Below, one piece after another: positions 24,544-34,231 of a stretch of 64,000 nucleotides of DNA. Below the pieces are notes generated by a model. That model was given only the letters and a program-made list of their open reading frames with translations, ran no database searches and was not told the origin of the DNA. Numbering within the stretch: position 1 is the first letter of the stretch; the number at the start of each line of letters is the position of its first letter. The translations under genes were made by a program, and so were the position numbers. Source of the stretch: DASZUK01 sp963844575 (GTDB taxonomy: Bacteria; Actinomycetota; Acidimicrobiia; Acidimicrobiales; RAAP-2); contig CAWJOU010000005.1 of the NCBI GenBank assembly GCA_963844575.1, positions 3,604,646 through 3,668,645 of the forward strand. The letters run 5' to 3'.

Positions 24544-26619
24544 TCAGGCCATCCCGACGACCGGCTTGTTGAGCGGCTTGCCGCCCATCGAGCCGAGGAA
24601 CGTCGCGTCGCCGAACGTGAACAAGCCGCCGTCGGTGGCCACCTCGTAGTAGCCGCGGCCGTCCGCCGTGGCGAGCATGCCGACGACCGGCTGGTTGAGC
24701 GGCTTGCCGCCCATCGAGCCGTAGAACGACCCATCGCCGAACGTGAACAAGCCGCCGTCGGCCGCCACCAGCCAGTAGCCGCCGCCGTCCGGCGTCGATG
24801 CCATACCGACGATCGGCTTGACGAGCGAGAGGCTGCCGGTCGAGCCGTGGAACGACGCGTCGCCGAAGCTGAAGATGCCGCCGTCCGACGCCACCAGCCA
24901 GTAGCCCTTACCGTCGGCCGTCGACGTCATGCCGACGATCGGCTTGTTCAGCGGCTTGCCGCCCATCGAGCCGTAGAACTGGGCGTCGCCGTAGGCGAAG
25001 AGGCCACCGTCGGACGCGACGAGCCAGTAGCCCTTGCCGTCCGGCGTCGCCGCCATGCCGACGATCGGCTGGTTGAGCGTGATCGACCCGGTCGACCCGT
25101 AGAACTGGGCGTCGCCGAAGCTGAAGATGCCGCCGTCCGTCGCCACCTCCCAGTAGCCGGCGCCGTCCGGCGTCGCCGCCATGCCGACGATCGGCTTGTT
25201 GAGCGGCTTGCCGCCCATCGAGCCGTAGAACTGGACGTTCCCGAAGCTGAACAGGCCGCCGTCACTGGCGACCTCCCAGTAGCCGGGGGCGACGGGCGCC
25301 GTGTTGGACGTCGCGGCCGGGCCGGTGCCGAAGATGTCGGAGGCGGTCACCTTGAAGGCCACCGTGCTGCCGGCCGGGACCGGGAAGGCGGTGCCGACGA
25401 CGTCCGAATGGGTGTCGATGGTCGCCTGGGCCACCCCGTTGACGATCGGGGTCACCTGGTAGTCGCTGGGCCACGGCGGCGACATCGGCTCTGTCCAGCT
25501 GGCCGACGCCGTCGTCCCCGAGATGCTGACCCTCGCGTTGGTGGGCGCCTGGGGCGGAGTGGCCAGGGCCAGCCCGGCCGCATCGGTCAACCCGGTCCCC
25601 GACCCGGCGATCTGGTACGTCGGGTTGGGCGACCCCGAGGCGGTCAACTGGCTCGCCGAGAACCCGGTAACGCTGCCTGTCGTTGTGCCGGCGATGTTGG
25701 CCAGCCACAGGTTCCCGCTCGAGTCGAAGGCCATCTGATAGGTCTCGTCGATGCTGTGGGTGGCGTTGCTGCCCAGGGTGACCGTCGGCACCGGGTTGCC
25801 GTTGGCGGCCAGTTGGCTGTGGGCGTACTCCACCACGGTGGCGTTGTCGTAGTTGCTCACCCAGAGATCGCCGGCGTTGTCGAAGACGACCCCCACCGGA
25901 TCGTCCAGGGAGGTCCCATTGGCGGTGATGGTCACCGCTGGCACTGGGCTGCCGCTGGCCGCCAGCTGGGCCAGGGAGTACTCCTGGACCTGGTCGGTGG
26001 CGGTCGAGGCGGACCAGAGGTCGCCGTCCGGGTCGAAGGCGATCTCCTCCGGTCGGTTGAGGGCGGTTCCGGTGGCCGAGATGGTCACCTTGGGCACCGG
26101 TGCGCCGGAGGCAACCAGTTGGGCCGGGGTGAACTCGTTCAACGTCATCCCTGTGTAGTCGGCCACCCACAGGTTGCCGGCACGGTCGAAGGCCAGACCG
26201 ACCGGGCCTGTCAGCGACGCACCGTTGCTGGACAGAACGACCGCCGGGGTCGGCGATCCGGTCGCCGCCAGCTGCGCCGCGGTGAACTCGGCCACCGTGT
26301 CGCCGCCGTAGTTCGACACCCACAGGTCGCCGGCCGCGTCGAAGGCCTCGCCGTAGGGGTTCTGGAACGTGGACGACGAGATCGTCGCGCTCGGCGCGGC
26401 GTGGCCGTTCGACGGCAGCGGGTAGACGGTGACGTTGCCCCCACCCTCGTTGGCCACGTAGATGCCCGACGGTGGCGGTCCCGCCGCCCCGGCCGGGACC
26501 GTGGTCAGCGCGGTGGCCGCCACCGCCGCGCCGCTGACCCCGAGGGCGACGGCGACGGCCGCCCCCACCCGCCCCCACGACGAACGTCGTCTACCTACTG
26601 CTCTGCTGCGGTCGTGCAT
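24544..26619 (-). CDS. Secreted NHL-like propeller protein with FnIII domain and C-terminal 'DGGxFxFG' repeats
   Basis: The ATG at 26619 has a CGGAGAGG ribosome site; two upstream in-frame ATGs do not. The protein (691 residues) has a signal peptide (VGAAVAVALGVSGAAVAATALTTVPAGAAG), about six NHL/SMP-like repeats (GEAFDAAGDLWVSNYGGDTVAEFT-type, residues about 40-360), a fibronectin type III-like domain (APTNARVSISGTTASASW), then six or so repeats of about 46 residues with the core GYWEVASDGGLFSFGNVQFYGSMGGKPLNKPIVGMAATPDG. The same repeat is in the proteins at 42303 and 44409. Surface location is certain in kind, function unknown. Confidence 0.8.
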   Translation of the reverse strand: MHDRSRAVGRRRSSWGRVGAAVAVALGVSGAAVAATALTTVPAGAAGPPPSGIYVANEGGGNVTVYPLPSNGHAAPSATISSSTFQNPYGEAFDAAGDLWVSNYGGDTVAEFTAAQLAATGSPTPAVVLSSNGASLTGPVGLAFDRAGNLWVADYTGMTLNEFTPAQLVASGAPVPKVTISATGTALNRPEEIAFDPDGDLWSASTATDQVQEYSLAQLAASGSPVPAVTITANGTSLDDPVGVVFDNAGDLWVSNYDNATVVEYAHSQLAANGNPVPTVTLGSNATHSIDETYQMAFDSSGNLWLANIAGTTTGSVTGFSASQLTASGSPNPTYQIAGSGTGLTDAAGLALATPPQAPTNARVSISGTTASASWTEPMSPPWPSDYQVTPIVNGVAQATIDTHSDVVGTAFPVPAGSTVAFKVTASDIFGTGPAATSNTAPVAPGYWEVASDGGLFSFGNVQFYGSMGGKPLNKPIVGMAATPDGAGYWEVATDGGIFSFGDAQFYGSTGSITLNQPIVGMAATPDGKGYWLVASDGGLFAYGDAQFYGSMGGKPLNKPIVGMTSTADGKGYWLVASDGGIFSFGDASFHGSTGSLSLVKPIVGMASTPDGGGYWLVAADGGLFTFGDGSFYGSMGGKPLNQPVVGMLATADGRGYYEVATDGGLFTFGDATFLGSMGGKPLNKPVVGMA

Positions 26620-26794
26620 GGCGCCTCTCCGATGCATTTCGTTGGTTCGCGGCAAGGGGAACGGCCGAGCCGCTCCCCCCGGCCAGCACGGTATTCGATC
26701 GACCGTCCCCGCGCTCGTTTCTCTCAGCTAATTCTCAGGATCGGACCCAAGCGCCGGGGCCGGGTGGCCGAGCCGGAAAGATCAGGCGGCCGGT

Positions 26795-27679
26795 TCAGGT
26801 GGCCGAAAGCTGGTCGAGCAGGAGGCCGGACAGCTCGGTCGCGGCCTCCTCGGGCACCCAGTGGCTCACGCCGTCGAGGACCGCGAACCGGTACGGCCCG
26901 GTCACCCAGTCGGCCGTCGCCTCCGCGGCCGCCCGCCCGAGCGCGGGATCGTCGGACGACCAGACGTACAACGTCGGCACCGCCACCGGCCCGAGCGGTT
27001 CGATGGCGTCCATCGCCCGGTACCAGTTGAGCGCGGCCGTCATCGCCCCCGGGGCGGTCAGCACCGCGACGTACTCGTCCGTCGCCGCCGGGTCGAGCCC
27101 CGTCGTGGCGAACAGGTCCCGCAGCCCCGATCCCGATCCGTCCTCCCCCAGCAGCTGCCGCTCCGGTTCGTCCGGCCGCTGGAAGAACCCGAGGTAGCTC
27201 ATCCGGTCGGCCTGGTCGTCCTGGCCGGCCATGATGACCGCGCCGAGCGCGTCCGGGTGCGGCGTCGAGACCACCGAGAGGCTCCGCAGCCGCTCCGGAT
27301 GGCGGCCGGCCACCATCCACGCCACCATGCCGCCCCAGTCGTGGCCGACGAGGTCGAACCGGCCAGACGCCGATGGGCCAGTGCCCAACGCCTCGGCGCC
27401 CAATCTCTCGGCAATGGCGACGACGTCGTCGACGAGGTGGCCGATCCGGTAGTCCGCCACCGCCGGTGGGCGGGCGCCCGGCGAGTACCCCCGTTGGTCG
27501 ACCGCCACCGCCCGGTAGCCGGCCGCCGCCAACGCCGGCAGGACGTGCCGCCACGACCACGACGTCTGCGGAAACCCGTGCAGGAGGACCACCAGCCGGC
27601 CGTCGGCCGGTCCGGCCGCCCGGGCCCGGAACGTCAGGCCGTTGGCCTCGATCTCGATCTCCTCCAGGTCCACTGTCAC
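26795..27679 (-). CDS. Alpha/beta-hydrolase (epoxide hydrolase-like)
   Basis: GTG start (VTVDLEEIEIEANGLTFRARAAG), 294 residues; a second GTG six bases in is also possible. Epoxide hydrolase features: VVLLHGFPQTSWSW (HGFP oxyanion motif), AVDQRGYSPGARP, nucleophile elbow LVGHDWGGMVAW with Asp, VWSSDDPALGR with the acidic residue and LDGVSHWVPEEA with the catalytic His. This resembles EphA/EphB-type actinobacterial hydrolases more closely than the protein at 5039. Substrate unknown. Followed upstream by an unknown gene on the same strand with a 26-base gap. Confidence 0.85.
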   Translation of the reverse strand: MTVDLEEIEIEANGLTFRARAAGPADGRLVVLLHGFPQTSWSWRHVLPALAAAGYRAVAVDQRGYSPGARPPAVADYRIGHLVDDVVAIAERLGAEALGTGPSASGRFDLVGHDWGGMVAWMVAGRHPERLRSLSVVSTPHPDALGAVIMAGQDDQADRMSYLGFFQRPDEPERQLLGEDGSGSGLRDLFATTGLDPAATDEYVAVLTAPGAMTAALNWYRAMDAIEPLGPVAVPTLYVWSSDDPALGRAAAEATADWVTGPYRFAVLDGVSHWVPEEAATELSGLLLDQLSAT

Positions 27680-27705
27680 CCCCCGCGACCCGGTCCGCCG
27701 CCGAA

Positions 27706-28170
27706 CTACGCCGGCGTCGGCCAGAGCGCCTCGGCCGGTACGGCATCGACGAGGGCCCGCTGGAGCACGTAGTCGTGGGCGACCGACCGGAACGCCCGGC
27801 GCCGGGCGTCGACCACGTCGGCCGGCGCGTCGTCGAGGAACCCCCACAGGTTGAGCGCCGCCCGGACGTCGTGCACGCTCGGCGCCCGGCCCAACAGGCC
27901 CGACCGGCGGGCGGCCAGCAGGGCGACGCCGACGATGACGTCCTCGGGCGACTCGTCGGGCGCCAACCGGAGCTTCGCTTCGAACCGCCGAGCCAGGCGC
28001 AGCGCGAACCCCTGGTCCGAGCCGGGCGTGCCCATGCCCGGCCCGGCCGGTCGGATCGGGATCCGCAGCTCCGCCGGACGATCCGTCGTCCACGAGCCCG
28101 GCACCTCGAGCCGGAGGGACGGTCGGACCTGGTCGGCCTCGGCGATCGGGACGAAGCTCGGCTGGGTCAT
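27706..28170 (-). CDS. Conserved hypothetical protein
   Basis: Start at the ATG of MTQPSFVPIAEADQVRPSLRLEVPGSW, 154 residues. The front (RPSLRLEVPGSWTTDRPAELRIPIRPAGPGMGTPGSDQGFALRLA) and the helical rest (ESPEDVIVGVALLAARRSGLLGRAPSVHDVRAALNLWGFLDDAP) look like a real soluble protein, and codon usage is typical. I recognise no family. It starts 11 bases after the end of cimA on the same strand, so it may be in that operon. Confidence 0.65.
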   Translation of the reverse strand: MTQPSFVPIAEADQVRPSLRLEVPGSWTTDRPAELRIPIRPAGPGMGTPGSDQGFALRLARRFEAKLRLAPDESPEDVIVGVALLAARRSGLLGRAPSVHDVRAALNLWGFLDDAPADVVDARRRAFRSVAHDYVLQRALVDAVPAEALWPTPA

Positions 28171-28181
28171 CGGCGCCGAGA

Positions 28182-29867
28182 CTACCGGGCGACGTGCACG
28201 AGGGCGAAGACGATCGAGTCGTAGAGGGCCTGCCAGCTCGCCTCGATGATGTTCTCCGACACGCCGATCGTCGTCCACGTCCGCTCGTCGTCGGCCGTGT
28301 CGACGAGCACCCGCGTCACCGCGCCGGTCCCCTTCCCGGTGTCGAGCACCCGGACCCGGTAGTCGACCAGGTGGACGCCGGCCAGCGCCGGGAAGTGCGG
28401 CCCGATGGCCTGGCGGAGCGCGGCGTCGAGCGCGTTGACCGGGCCGTTGCCTTCCGCCGTCGCCACCATGCGGTCCGGGCCGACGTGGACCTTCACCGTC
28501 GCCTCCGTCGTCGGCGACGCGCTCGCCGAACCGCTCCCATCGAGCGTCACCGCGGCTGGGCCGTGGTCGGTGATGACTCGGAACGACTCGACCGAGAAGT
28601 AGTCGGGCTCCCAGCCGGCCGCCCGCCGGAGCAACAGCTCCAGCGAGCCGTCCGCCACCTCGAAGTGGTAGCCCTCGTGCTCGAGCTGCTTGAGCTCGTC
28701 GAGGACGCGGCCGAGCACCTCACCGTCGAGGTCGAGCCCGATCTCCGCCGCCTTCATCGCCAGCGTCGACCGGCCGGCCATCTCCGAGACGACGACCCGC
28801 GTGCCGTTGCCGACCAGCTCCGGTGAGATGTGCTCGTAGAGGTCCCGGCGCCGGGCCACCGCGCTGGCGTGCAGCCCGCCCTTGTGGGCGAAGACCGACG
28901 TCCCGACGTACGGCTGCTGCGGGTCCGGCGCGATGTTGACCAGCTCCGCGATGTGGTGGGCCACCGGCGTCAGCCGCTCCAACCGGTCCGCCGGGATCGT
29001 CCGGACACCCAATTTGAGCGAGAGGTTCGGGATCGTCGCCGACAGGTCCGTGTTCCCGGCCCGCTCGCCGTAGCCGTTGATGCAGCCCTGGACCTGCGTC
29101 ACGCCGGCCTCGACCGCGACGAGCGAGTTCGCCACCGCGCAGCCCGCGTCGTTGTGGCAGTGGATCCCCAAGCTCGCGCTCGAGCGCTCACGGACGTCGG
29201 CCACCGCTTCGCCGATCTGGTCCGGCAGCGACCCGCCGTTCGTGTCGCACAGCACGAGCGCTTCCGCCCCGGCCGATTCGGCCGCGTCGAGCACCCGGAG
29301 GACGAAGTCCCGGTTGTGCCGGTGGCCGTCGAAGAAGTGCTCCGCGTCGACGAAGACCCGCAGGCCGTGCTCCCGCAGGAACGCCACCGACTCGCCGACC
29401 ATGGCGACGCCCTCTTCGAGCGACGTCCGCAGCGCGTCCTCGACGTGCCGGTCCCAGCTCTTCGCCACGATGCACGCCACCGGGGCTTGGGACCGCACGA
29501 GCTGGTCGAGGACCGGGTCCTTCGCCGCCGTCACGCCCGCCCGCCGCGTCGACCCGAACGCCACCAGCGTCGCCGTCTTCAGGTGCAGCTCCGCCGGCGC
29601 CCGAGCGAAGAACGCCTCGTCCTTCGGGTTCGCGCCCGGCCACCCACCCTCGATGTACGTCACGCCGAGGTGGTCGAGCTGCTCGGCCACCCGCAGCTTG
29701 TCGTCGACCGTCAGCGACAGCCCCTCCTGCTGGCTGCCGTCCCGCAGCGTCGTGTCGAAGATGTCGACCGCGTCGGGGAGCGTCGGCAGGCGGTAGTCGT
29801 GGGCGTGGGCGCGGTGCTCGTGGGCGGTGGGCCCGTGGGTGGTGGGCCGGTGGGCGCTAGTCGACAT
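28182..29867 (-). CDS. cimA: (R)-citramalate synthase
   Basis: The inner ATG (MSTSAHRPTT) is preferred: it gives an 11-base overlap with ilvE and has an AAGGAC site. 561 residues. It condenses pyruvate and acetyl-CoA to citramalate, the threonine-independent entry to isoleucine. Seen: the HMGL-like active site DIFDTTLRDGSQQEGLSLTVDDKLRVAEQLD, GGWPGANPKDEAFF (typical of CimA rather than LeuA), IHCHNDAGCAVANSL metal-binding motif, NGYGERAGNTDL, and the C-terminal LeuA-type regulatory domain (VATAEGNGPVNALDAALRQ) that binds isoleucine in known enzymes. Last gene of leuB-ilvE-cimA, where LeuB and LeuCD can also process the citramalate products. Confidence 0.9.
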   Translation of the reverse strand: MSTSAHRPTTHGPTAHEHRAHAHDYRLPTLPDAVDIFDTTLRDGSQQEGLSLTVDDKLRVAEQLDHLGVTYIEGGWPGANPKDEAFFARAPAELHLKTATLVAFGSTRRAGVTAAKDPVLDQLVRSQAPVACIVAKSWDRHVEDALRTSLEEGVAMVGESVAFLREHGLRVFVDAEHFFDGHRHNRDFVLRVLDAAESAGAEALVLCDTNGGSLPDQIGEAVADVRERSSASLGIHCHNDAGCAVANSLVAVEAGVTQVQGCINGYGERAGNTDLSATIPNLSLKLGVRTIPADRLERLTPVAHHIAELVNIAPDPQQPYVGTSVFAHKGGLHASAVARRRDLYEHISPELVGNGTRVVVSEMAGRSTLAMKAAEIGLDLDGEVLGRVLDELKQLEHEGYHFEVADGSLELLLRRAAGWEPDYFSVESFRVITDHGPAAVTLDGSGSASASPTTEATVKVHVGPDRMVATAEGNGPVNALDAALRQAIGPHFPALAGVHLVDYRVRVLDTGKGTGAVTRVLVDTADDERTWTTIGVSENIIEASWQALYDSIVFALVHVAR

Positions 29868-30786
29868 AGTCGAGCCAGTCCTTGTACTGGTCGACCTCAC
29901 CGCGGACGGTGGCGAAGTACGTCTGCTGGATCGCCGTCGTGATCGGCCCGGGCTTGCCCGCCCCGACCGCCCGGTCGTCGACGGCCCGGATCGGCACGAC
30001 CTCGGCGGCCGTGCCCGTCAGGAACGCCTCGTCCGCGGTGTACAGATCGGTCCGCACGAGCTGCTCGTGCCGGACCTCCAGGCCCATGTCGCGGGCGATC
30101 GTCTCGACCGTGTCCTGCGTGATGCCGTCGAGCGCGCCGGCGTCGGAGGTCGGCGGGGTGAGGAGCACGCCGTCGCGGACGACGAAGATGTTCTCCCCGG
30201 TGCACTCGCTCACCCGGCCGTCGGAGGTCAGCAGGATCGCCTCGTCGTAGCCGGCTTTCAGCGCCTCGACCTTGGCCAGCGACGAGTTGACGTACATGCC
30301 GGTGCCCTTGGCCGCGGTCGGCACCGCGTTCGGGTCGTGCCGGCGCCACGAGCTGATCTTCATCGAGACGCCGTTGGCGACGCCGTCGTCGCCCAGGTAC
30401 GTCCCCCACGGCCACGCGGCGATCGACACGTTGACCGGGCACGGCAGCGGGTTGAGGCCCATCTCCCCGTAGCCGAGGTAGACGAGCGGCCGCACGTAGC
30501 AGCCGTTCGGCAGCTCGTTGACCCGGACGACGTCCCGGGTGCCCTCGACGATCTGCTGCTCCGTGAACGGGACGTCGATCAAGAAGATCGACGCGGACGT
30601 GAACAGCCGCCGGATGTGGTCACCCAGCCGGAACACCGCCACGCCGCGCGGCGTCGGGTAGGCGCGGATGCCTTCGAAGACGCCCGAGCCGTAATGCATC
30701 GTGTGCGTGAGCACGTGGACGGTCGCGTCCGCCCAGTCGACCAGCTGGCCGTCCATCCAGATCTTCTTCGTCGGGGTGATGGGCAT
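29857..30786 (-). CDS. ilvE: Branched-chain amino-acid aminotransferase
   Basis: 309 residues, class IV PLP aminotransferase. Seen: MPITPTKKIWMDGQLVDWADATVHVLTHTMHYGSGVFEGIRAY typical of IlvE, the PLP lysine in NSSLAKVEALKAGYDEAI, and CTGENIFVVRDGVLLTPPTSDAGALDGITQDTV. It makes leucine, isoleucine and valine from their keto acids. It starts three bases after leuB and overlaps cimA, so all three are one transcript under the attenuator at 31995-32119. Confidence 0.93.
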   Translation of the reverse strand: MPITPTKKIWMDGQLVDWADATVHVLTHTMHYGSGVFEGIRAYPTPRGVAVFRLGDHIRRLFTSASIFLIDVPFTEQQIVEGTRDVVRVNELPNGCYVRPLVYLGYGEMGLNPLPCPVNVSIAAWPWGTYLGDDGVANGVSMKISSWRRHDPNAVPTAAKGTGMYVNSSLAKVEALKAGYDEAILLTSDGRVSECTGENIFVVRDGVLLTPPTSDAGALDGITQDTVETIARDMGLEVRHEQLVRTDLYTADEAFLTGTAAEVVPIRAVDDRAVGAGKPGPITTAIQQTYFATVRGEVDQYKDWLDYVD

Positions 30787-30789
30787 GGC

Positions 30790-31836
30790 TCAGAGCCTTT
30801 CTGCGATGGCGTCGCCGATGCCGGCGGTGGACTGCGGGCCGTCCGACCCCGAGCCCGTCGAACGGGTGGTCTCGTCGGTGTCGATGAACGCCCGTACGGC
30901 CTTGTCGATCCGGGCCGCCGCGTCCGCGTCGCCGAGGTGGTCGAGCATGAGCGCCGCCGAGACGATCGCCGCCAGCGGATTGGCGATGCCCTGGCCGGCG
31001 ATGTCGTGCGCCGCGCCGTGGACCGGCTCGAAGAGCGACGGCCCCGTCCGGGCCGGGTTCAGGTTCCCCGACGCGGCGAAGCCGATCCCGCCGCTGACCG
31101 CCCCGGCCAGGTCCGTCAGGATGTCGCCGAACAGGTTGTCGGTGACGATCACGTCGTAACGCCGAGCCTGCTCGACCAGGTAGATGCACGCCGCGTCGAC
31201 GTGGTTGTAGTCGTGCGCGACGTCCGCGTAGTCCGGCGCCACCTCGTTGACCGTCCGCTGCCAGAGGTCACCGGCGAACGTGAGCACGTTCGTCTTGTGG
31301 ACGAGCGTCAGCTTGTGCGCCGGGCGGCCCTGCGCCAGCTCGAACGCGAACCGCACGCACCGCTCCGCCCCCATCCGGGTGTTGACCGATCCCTGCGTCG
31401 CCACCTCGTACGGCGTGCCCTTGCGCAGGAACCCACCCTCGCCGGCGTACGTGCCCTCCGTGTTCTCCCGGATGACGACGAAGTCCGCCCCTGGCGCGAT
31501 CGATCCCGGGACCCCGGTGAACGGCCGGAGGTTGATGTAGAGGTCGAGCTCGAACCGGAGCCGGAGCAACAGGCCCCGCTCGAGCGTGCCCGGCGGGACC
31601 GTCGTGTCGCCGACCGGCGGCCCGACCGCGCCGAGCAGGATCGCGTCGAAGCCGCGGAGCTCGTCGAGGACCGCGTCCGGCAGCACCTCGCCCGTCCGCA
31701 CGTACCGGTCGGCGCCCAGGTCGTAGTCGGTCGTCTCCAGCGTGACGCCCGCCGCGGCCACCACCTTGAGCGCTTCCGCGACGACCTCCGGACCGATGCC
31801 GTCGCCGCCGATCACCGCCACCCGGTGGCCGCTCAT
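30790..31836 (-). CDS. leuB: 3-isopropylmalate dehydrogenase
   Basis: 348 residues, the usual LeuB length. VIGGDGIGPEVVAEALKV at the start, ENTEGTYAGEGGF, the metal-binding VTDNLFGDILTDLAGAVSGGIGFAASGNLNP, and FEPVHGAAHDIAGQGIANPLAAI are diagnostic of the isocitrate/isopropylmalate dehydrogenase family, LeuB branch. It oxidises and decarboxylates 3-isopropylmalate in leucine synthesis and can act on methylmalate for the citramalate route. First structural gene of the operon; a leader of about 250 bases precedes it. Confidence 0.92.
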   Translation of the reverse strand: MSGHRVAVIGGDGIGPEVVAEALKVVAAAGVTLETTDYDLGADRYVRTGEVLPDAVLDELRGFDAILLGAVGPPVGDTTVPPGTLERGLLLRLRFELDLYINLRPFTGVPGSIAPGADFVVIRENTEGTYAGEGGFLRKGTPYEVATQGSVNTRMGAERCVRFAFELAQGRPAHKLTLVHKTNVLTFAGDLWQRTVNEVAPDYADVAHDYNHVDAACIYLVEQARRYDVIVTDNLFGDILTDLAGAVSGGIGFAASGNLNPARTGPSLFEPVHGAAHDIAGQGIANPLAAIVSAALMLDHLGDADAAARIDKAVRAFIDTDETTRSTGSGSDGPQSTAGIGDAIAERL

Positions 31837-31994
31837 CGCCGGCCTCCCGCCTCGATCGTCTCCCCGGTACCCGGCCTCTGGCCCACCGTTGCTCCTCTCA
31901 CCGTTCTTCTTCTCTTCTGCTCACCGGTCTCTGCTTCCACTGGCCCGCCTGCTCCCACTGGGCCGCCCCCTCGACCTTCCTGCTCCAGGACATG

Positions 31995-32019
31995 AAAAAC
32001 CGCCCACCGGAGTGGACGG
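31995..32019 (-). terminator. Attenuator terminator hairpin in the leuB leader
   Basis: On the minus strand the 8-base stem CCGTCCAC/GTGGGCGG (one T-G wobble) with loop TCCG is followed at once by TTTTT. It lies 159 bases before the leuB start and downstream of the leader peptide, which is where a transcription attenuator belongs. The leader codons CAC-CGG could pair with CCGGTG in this stem, offering an antiterminator. Confidence 0.75.
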
Positions 32020-32025
32020 TCGAGG

Positions 32026-32050
32026 AGGCACGCACGTCGAGTGCGTGCCT
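32026..32050 (-). promoter_or_regulatory. Perfect 10-base hairpin between leader peptide and terminator (leuB)
   Basis: Stem AGGCACGCAC/GTGCGTGCCT around a five-base loop. The leader peptide stop codon overlaps its first bases (32049-32051), so a ribosome finishing the leader would melt or mask it. It has no T-run and is probably the protector/pause hairpin of the attenuator. The leuA leader has a counterpart at 59317. Confidence 0.7.
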
Positions 32051-32081
32051 ACGGAATGACGGCTACCCGGTGCAGATGCAT
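32049..32081 (-). CDS. leuB-ilvE-cimA leader peptide MHLHRVAVIP
   Basis: Ten codons, ATG CAT CTG CAC CGG GTA GCC GTC ATT CCG TAG. Four of ten residues are branched-chain (Leu, Val, Val, Ile), matching the three products of the operon. There is no ribosome site; the ATG is nine bases from the -10 box of a good promoter, so translation is probably leaderless. Stalling of the ribosome at Val/Ile codons when those charged tRNAs are scarce would let transcription continue into leuB. Confidence 0.75.
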   Translation of the reverse strand: MHLHRVAVIP

Positions 32082-32090
32082 GGAGGTCCA

Positions 32091-32119
32091 AGTTTCCCGC
32101 ACCGGCGCCCTCCCGTCAA
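32091..32119 (-). promoter_or_regulatory. Promoter of the leuB-ilvE-cimA leader
   Basis: Minus strand: -35 TTGACG (32114-32119), 17-base spacer, -10 GAAACT (32091-32096), then nine bases to the leader-peptide ATG. The spacing is ideal for the housekeeping sigma factor. The leuA leader promoter at 59390 has the same -35 hexamer, spacer and distance to its ATG. Confidence 0.72.
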
Positions 32120-32185
32120 CCGCGCCAGCCCGGTTTTTCCGACCTCCGAGCGTCGAGTCCGTCCCCCGGCGTCGGGCCTCCGTCT

Positions 32186-32228
32186 CCGGACGATCGGGCG
32201 CAGCCCCCCGGACGATCGGGCGCAGCCC
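32186..32228. repeat. Direct repeat of a 21-base unit upstream of greA
   Basis: A 21-base unit beginning CCGGACGATCGG occurs at 32186-32206 and again at 32208-32228, separated by one C. It lies in the 430-base gap between the divergent leuB and greA genes, between the two promoters. No known operator matches it; a regulatory role is only possible. Confidence 0.85.
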
Positions 32229-32266
32229 GTCGGGGTCGCGCCGCCGCGGCCGATAGCCTTCGTACT

Positions 32267-32766
32267 GTGACTGATACGACCCCCCACGCGCCCGAGCCGG
32301 CGCGGCTGACCCAGGAGACCTACGACCGGCTCCAGGCCGAGCTCGAGGATCTGACGACCCGCGGCCGGGTCGAGATCGCCCAGGCCATCGAGGCTGCCCG
32401 AGCCCTCGGCGATCTCTCCGAGAACGGCGACTACCACGCGGCCAAGGACAGCCAGGGGAAGATGGAGGCCCGCATCCGCCAGCTCCAGGCCCTCTTGAAG
32501 AGGGCCCAGGTCGTCGAGGGCGACCGTGAGCGGGACGGCACCGTCGATCACGGCGTCGTCGTCACGCTCCGCTACGACGGCGACGACGAGGACGACACCC
32601 AGGACTTCTTCGTCGGCTCCATCGAAGAGCACCCCGGCGACATGCCCGTCGTCTCGCCCAGCGCCCCGCTCGGCCAGGCCCTGATCGGCAAGACCGCCGG
32701 CGACACCGTCGAGTACCGGGCGCCCGGCGGCACGCTCCGGGTCGAGATCGTCAAGGTCGGCGCCTG

Positions 32767-32767
<1 letters not shown>
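32267..32767 (+). CDS. greA: Transcription elongation factor GreA
   Basis: 166 residues. N-terminal coiled coil (LTQETYDRLQAELEDLTTRGRVEIAQAIEAARALGDLSENGDYHAAKDSQGKMEARI) with the acidic tip residues in LGDLSENGDYHAAKD, then the C-terminal FKBP-like domain ending GKTAGDTVEYRAPGGTLRVEIV. GreA enters the RNA polymerase secondary channel and stimulates cleavage of backtracked RNA. GTG start with a TANNNT box (TAGCCT) seven bases upstream and no ribosome site: likely leaderless. Its stop overlaps the leuC start (TGATG), so greA heads a greA-leuC-leuD operon. Confidence 0.93.
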
Positions 32768-34167
<1,400 letters not shown>

Positions 34168-34179
<12 letters not shown>

Positions 34180-34221
34180 AGCCGGCTCGACGGACAAAGC
34201 CGCCTCGACCGATGAAGATGG
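34168..34221. repeat. Three degenerate 18-base tandem repeats at the leuC/leuD junction
   Basis: Units beginning CTCGACCGATGAAG, CTCGACGGACAAAG and CTCGACCGATGAAG follow each other with an 18-base period. The first includes the leuC stop codon. They fill most of the 52-base space between leuC and leuD and duplicate the end of leuC, including spare ATG codons in the first and third copies. Confidence 0.8.
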
Positions 34222-34231
34222 AGGCACCCCG

